Positions 5,218 to 7,337 of a stretch of DNA of 7,337 nt are shown one piece after another (position 1 is the stretch's first letter; each line of letters opens with the position of its first letter). A program made the position numbers and the translations under genes. The DNA is taken from positions 1 through 7,337 of the forward strand of contig JAGCRJ010000068.1 in assembly GCA_017964745.1 (NCBI GenBank), in the 5' to 3' direction. The notes beneath the pieces are model-generated. The model did no database searches. It saw only the letters and a program-made list of their open reading frames with translations, and was not told where the DNA came from. The stretch is from Lachnospiraceae bacterium (GTDB lineage Bacteria; Bacillota; Clostridia; Lachnospirales; Lachnospiraceae).

Positions 5218-6771
5218 ATGCCTACAGGTGTATGGATCGGGATCATCGCGGCAGCTGTTATAATAACCGCTCTCATCACTGCGGCCATCACATCCGGAAG
5301 GATGAAGAATAGGGCAGACGGTGTTATGGGTAATGCGGAAAAGAGAGCCCGCGAGATCATCGACGAAGCTCTGAAAAAGGCTGAATCAGAGAAGCGTGAA
5401 GCATCCATTAAAGCTCAGGAAGACGCATTAAGAGTTAAGAATGATGTTGACCGTGAGGTCAAGGAACGCAGAGCCGAGGTAAGTAAATCGGAACGCAGAA
5501 TTCAGCAGAAGGAAGAGTCAGTCGATAAAAAGCTCGAGAATATCGAGAGACGCGAGACGTCACTTTCGGCGAGAGAGGATAATCTCAAGGCTAAAGAAGC
5601 CCAGATTTCCAAACTCAATGAAGAGAGATTGCAGGAACTGGAAAGGATTTCCGGATTAACCTCTGAACAGGCAAAAGAACACTTATTAAGTATTGTTGAA
5701 GAAGATCTGAAACACGAAGAAGCCCTGATGATCAAGGAATCTGAGAACAGGGCGAAGGAAGAGGCTGACAAGAAGGCGAGGGAGATCGTCGTCACAGCCA
5801 TTCAGAGATGTGCAGCGGACCACGTCGCTGAAAGTACCATTTCCGTGGTACAGCTTCCCAGTGAGGACATGAAGGGAAGGATCATAGGACGTGAGGGAAG
5901 AAACATCAGAACCCTCGAAACTATGACCGGTGTTGAGCTTATCGTAGACGACACCCCCGATGCAGTTGTTCTTTCCGCATTTGATCCGGTAAGACGTGAG
6001 GTTGCAAGGATCGCCCTTGAGAAGCTCATTGTGGACGGACGTATCCATCCCGCCAAGATCGAGGAGATGATACAGAAGGCCCGTAAGGAAGTGGATCAGA
6101 CGATCAAGGAAGAGGGAGAAGCCGCAGTGCTCGAAGTCGGTGTACACGGCATCCATCCCGAACTCGTCAAGCTCTTAGGACGTATGAGATATCGTACCAG
6201 CTACGGTCAGAACGTCCTTAAGCATTCCATCGAGGTAGCACAGCTCTCCGGTCTTATGGCCGCAGAACTCGGACTCGATGTCAAGACAGCCAAGCGTGCA
6301 GGTCTTTTGCATGATATCGGAAAAGCCATCGACCATGAGATGGAAGGTTCCCACGTACAGCTCGGTACGGATCTGTGCCGCAAGTACAAGGAGAACCCCA
6401 CTGTCATCAATGCAGTGGAAGCCCATCACGGCGATGTAGAGCCTCAGACACTTATCGCATGTGTCGTACAGGCAGCGGATGCAATCTCCGCAGCCCGTCC
6501 CGGTGCGAGAAGAGAGACACTCGATATCTACACGAACCGCTTAAAGCAGCTTGAAGAAATCTCCAACAGTTACAAGGGTGTTGAAAAATCTTTTGCTATT
6601 CAGGCAGGTAGGGAAGTCAGAGTCATGGTCGTACCCGATCAGATTACGGATGCGGACATGGTGATCCTCGCAAGAGATATTTCCAAGCAGATCGAAGACG
6701 AGATGAAATATCCCGGCCAGATCAAGGTCAATATCATTCGCGAGAAGAGGGTAGTCGATTACGCAAAGTAG
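5218..6771 (+). CDS. rny: Ribonuclease Y
   Basis: 517 residues, the normal RNase Y length. It is a membrane-anchored endoribonuclease that starts decay of many mRNAs and acts with other degradosome partners in Firmicutes. Domains in order: N-terminal membrane helix at about 5-25 (VWIGIIAAAVIITALITAAI); long charged coiled coil at about 30-200 full of Glu, Lys and Arg; KH RNA-binding domain with GRIIGREGRNIR at 220-231; HD domain with His336, LLHDIGK at 363-369, HH at 403-404 and AD at 420-421, the metal-binding residues; C-terminal region to 517. The ATG at 5218 follows AAGGAGG (5199-5205) and places the membrane helix at the very N-terminus. The in-frame TTG at 5143 is the -35 box and is rejected as a start. 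rny lies near recA in many Firmicutes; here two glycosyltransferase genes separate it from recX. It has its own promoter and ends at a strong terminator. Confidence 0.98.
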   Translation: MPTGVWIGIIAAAVIITALITAAITSGRMKNRADGVMGNAEKRAREIIDEALKKAESEKREASIKAQEDALRVKNDVDREVKERRAEVSKSERRIQQKEESVDKKLENIERRETSLSAREDNLKAKEAQISKLNEERLQELERISGLTSEQAKEHLLSIVEEDLKHEEALMIKESENRAKEEADKKAREIVVTAIQRCAADHVAESTISVVQLPSEDMKGRIIGREGRNIRTLETMTGVELIVDDTPDAVVLSAFDPVRREVARIALEKLIVDGRIHPAKIEEMIQKARKEVDQTIKEEGEAAVLEVGVHGIHPELVKLLGRMRYRTSYGQNVLKHSIEVAQLSGLMAAELGLDVKTAKRAGLLHDIGKAIDHEMEGSHVQLGTDLCRKYKENPTVINAVEAHHGDVEPQTLIACVVQAADAISAARPGARRETLDIYTNRLKQLEEISNSYKGVEKSFAIQAGREVRVMVVPDQITDADMVILARDISKQIEDEMKYPGQIKVNIIREKRVVDYAK

Positions 6772-6810
6772 ATCCCTCTCCGGTTCTGAAGATTACAATT
6801 GAACTAAGAG

Positions 6811-6843
6811 AAAGACAGTTGCCAAGCGCAGCTGTCTTTTTTT
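6811..6843 (+). terminator. Strong intrinsic terminator of rny
   Basis: AAAGACAGTTGC (6811-6822) pairs with GCAGCTGTCTTT (6828-6839) around CAAGC, a 12-bp stem with one G-U pair. The run of seven T at 6837-6843 begins in the end of the 3' arm and continues past it. It lies 39 bases after the rny stop; 6772-6810 holds nothing else recognisable. Confidence 0.92.
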
Positions 6844-6853
6844 CCGCCGTTTT

Positions 6854-6888
6854 TGAAACAGGGGGACAGTTCTGCTGTTTCATCTTTT
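6854..6888. repeat. Second palindrome after rny, REP-like, possibly a back-up terminator
   Basis: TGAAACAG (6854-6861) and CTGTTTCA (6875-6882) are perfect 8-bp arms around GGGGACAGTTCTG. ATCTTTTT follows, so on the + strand it could also terminate readthrough. The arrangement, short palindromic arms around a GGGGAC...TTCT core, resembles REP-type intergenic repeats associated with REP-associated tyrosine transposases; no transposase gene is in the window, and family membership is inference from memory. Confidence 0.5.
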
Positions 6889-6893
6889 TAACC

Positions 6894-6922
6894 TTTACAA
6901 AAAGATTTTAATTCGGTAGAAT
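6894..6922 (+). promoter_or_regulatory. Promoter of the aminotransferase gene
   Basis: TTTACA (6894-6899) and TAGAAT (6917-6922) each match the -35 and -10 consensus at five of six positions, with a 17-base spacer. The expected start near 6929 gives a leader of about 59 bases ending in GGAGGA. Confidence 0.8.
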
Positions 6923-6935
6923 AGGGCGAGTGTGG

Positions 6936-6955
6936 ATTGTATACGATTATGCAAT
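6936..6955 (+). promoter_or_regulatory. Imperfect palindrome in the aminotransferase leader
   Basis: ATTGTATA (6936-6943) can pair with TATGCAAT (6948-6955) around CGAT, eight pairs with one G-U. It begins about seven bases after the predicted transcription start and lacks a T tract, so it is not a terminator. It could be a 5'-end stabilising hairpin or an operator; neither is shown. Confidence 0.35.
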
Positions 6956-6987
6956 AATTCAATTTTGACTTTGTTTTGGAGGAAATC

Positions 6988-7337
6988 ATGTCTAAAGCAT
7001 TTGCTGAAATGTCGAAGGAAGAGCTTCTTACATTAAAGGAAGAGCTTAACAAAGAATACAGTGAAGCTAAGTCCAAGGGACTTGCTCTTAACATGGCAAG
7101 AGGAAAGCCCTCACCCGCACAGCTCGATCTGGGAATGGAATTTCTCAATGCCGTTAATTCACAGAGCGATATGCTTTCAGACGGAAAGATAGATACAAGA
7201 AACTACGGAGAGCTCGACGGTATTCCCGAGGCTAAGAAGCTCATGGCTGATATCATGGAGACCAGGCCTGAGAACGTTATCGTCTGCGGCAACGCATCTC
7301 TCAATATAATGTACGACACCGTTTCCAGGGCATATAC
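6988..7337 (+). CDS. PLP-dependent class I aminotransferase, probable type Ic aspartate aminotransferase, 3'-truncated by the window edge
   Basis: 116 complete codons are visible, open to the window end; the family is about 420-430 residues, so roughly the first quarter is present. The start is firm: GGAGG (6978-6982) lies five bases before the ATG. The N-terminal helix MSKEELLTLKEELNKEY (8-24), the segment NMARGKPSPAQLDL (35-48), RNYGELDGIPEAKKLMADI (71-89) and GNASLNIMYDT (101-111) match the pattern of the aminotransferase family that includes Corynebacterium-type (Ic) aspartate aminotransferase (Pfam Asp_aminotransf). The catalytic lysine and most PLP contacts lie beyond the window, so activity cannot be confirmed. 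The expected role is reversible amino transfer between aspartate and 2-oxoglutarate in the cytoplasm. It has its own promoter behind the rny terminator and appears to be a separate transcription unit. Confidence 0.82.
   Translation, partial: MSKAFAEMSKEELLTLKEELNKEYSEAKSKGLALNMARGKPSPAQLDLGMEFLNAVNSQSDMLSDGKIDTRNYGELDGIPEAKKLMADIMETRPENVIVCGNASLNIMYDTVSRAY

Noticed and set aside
6888..7148. Minus-strand open frame opposite the aminotransferase start
   Set aside because: It overlaps a clear promoter, ribosome binding site and conserved coding sequence on the + strand and has no family features.
1..7337. CRISPR array, insertion sequence, attachment site, tRNA or riboswitch
   Set aside because: No regularly spaced direct repeats, transposase or integrase frame, cloverleaf, or recognised riboswitch core was seen; intergenic stretches are all under 250 bases and are explained mainly by promoters and hairpins.

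Overview
The window is a housekeeping stretch of a low-to-mid G+C Gram-positive bacterium, most likely a member of Clostridia (Lachnospiraceae or Oscillospiraceae-like). The evidence is the neighbourhood cinA - recA - recX - rny, an RNase Y with an N-terminal membrane anchor, a Bacillus/Clostridium-type LexA operator (GAAC-N4-GTTC) in front of recA, and strong purine-rich ribosome binding sites. No genus can be named safely from the sequence alone. All seven genes lie on the + strand; I found no convincing gene on the other strand and no tRNA, rRNA, insertion sequence or CRISPR array.

Layout: 1-918 is the 3' part of cinA. 919-1161 holds a weak terminator hairpin, other inverted repeats, and a consensus-like recA promoter carrying two LexA boxes, one between -35 and -10 and one over the expected transcription start. 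recA (1162-2241) and recX (2257-2886) form an SOS-controlled pair ending at a strong terminator. The terminator's 3' part overlaps an extended -10 promoter that drives two glycosyltransferase genes: a GT-B sialyltransferase/polysialyltransferase-like protein (2981-4078) and a GT2-family enzyme (4091-5113). rny (5218-6771) follows from its own promoter, with a leader in which the Shine-Dalgarno can fold into a small hairpin, and ends at a strong terminator. A second palindrome follows (6854-6882), then a promoter, an imperfect leader palindrome, and the first 116 codons of a PLP-dependent aminotransferase of the type Ic aspartate aminotransferase kind (6988 to the window end).

Functionally, recA and recX are the recombinase and its modulator under DNA-damage control; cinA is a pyridine-nucleotide salvage gene often found beside recA; rny is the main membrane-bound endoribonuclease of mRNA turnover. 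The two glycosyltransferases have no obvious link to this DNA/RNA maintenance cluster and look like a cell-surface glycan module lodged between recX and rny. I see no clearly novel multi-gene system. The points most worth a second look are the double LexA operator, the glycosyltransferase pair and its AT-rich first gene, the Shine-Dalgarno hairpin of rny, and the two REP-like palindromes.
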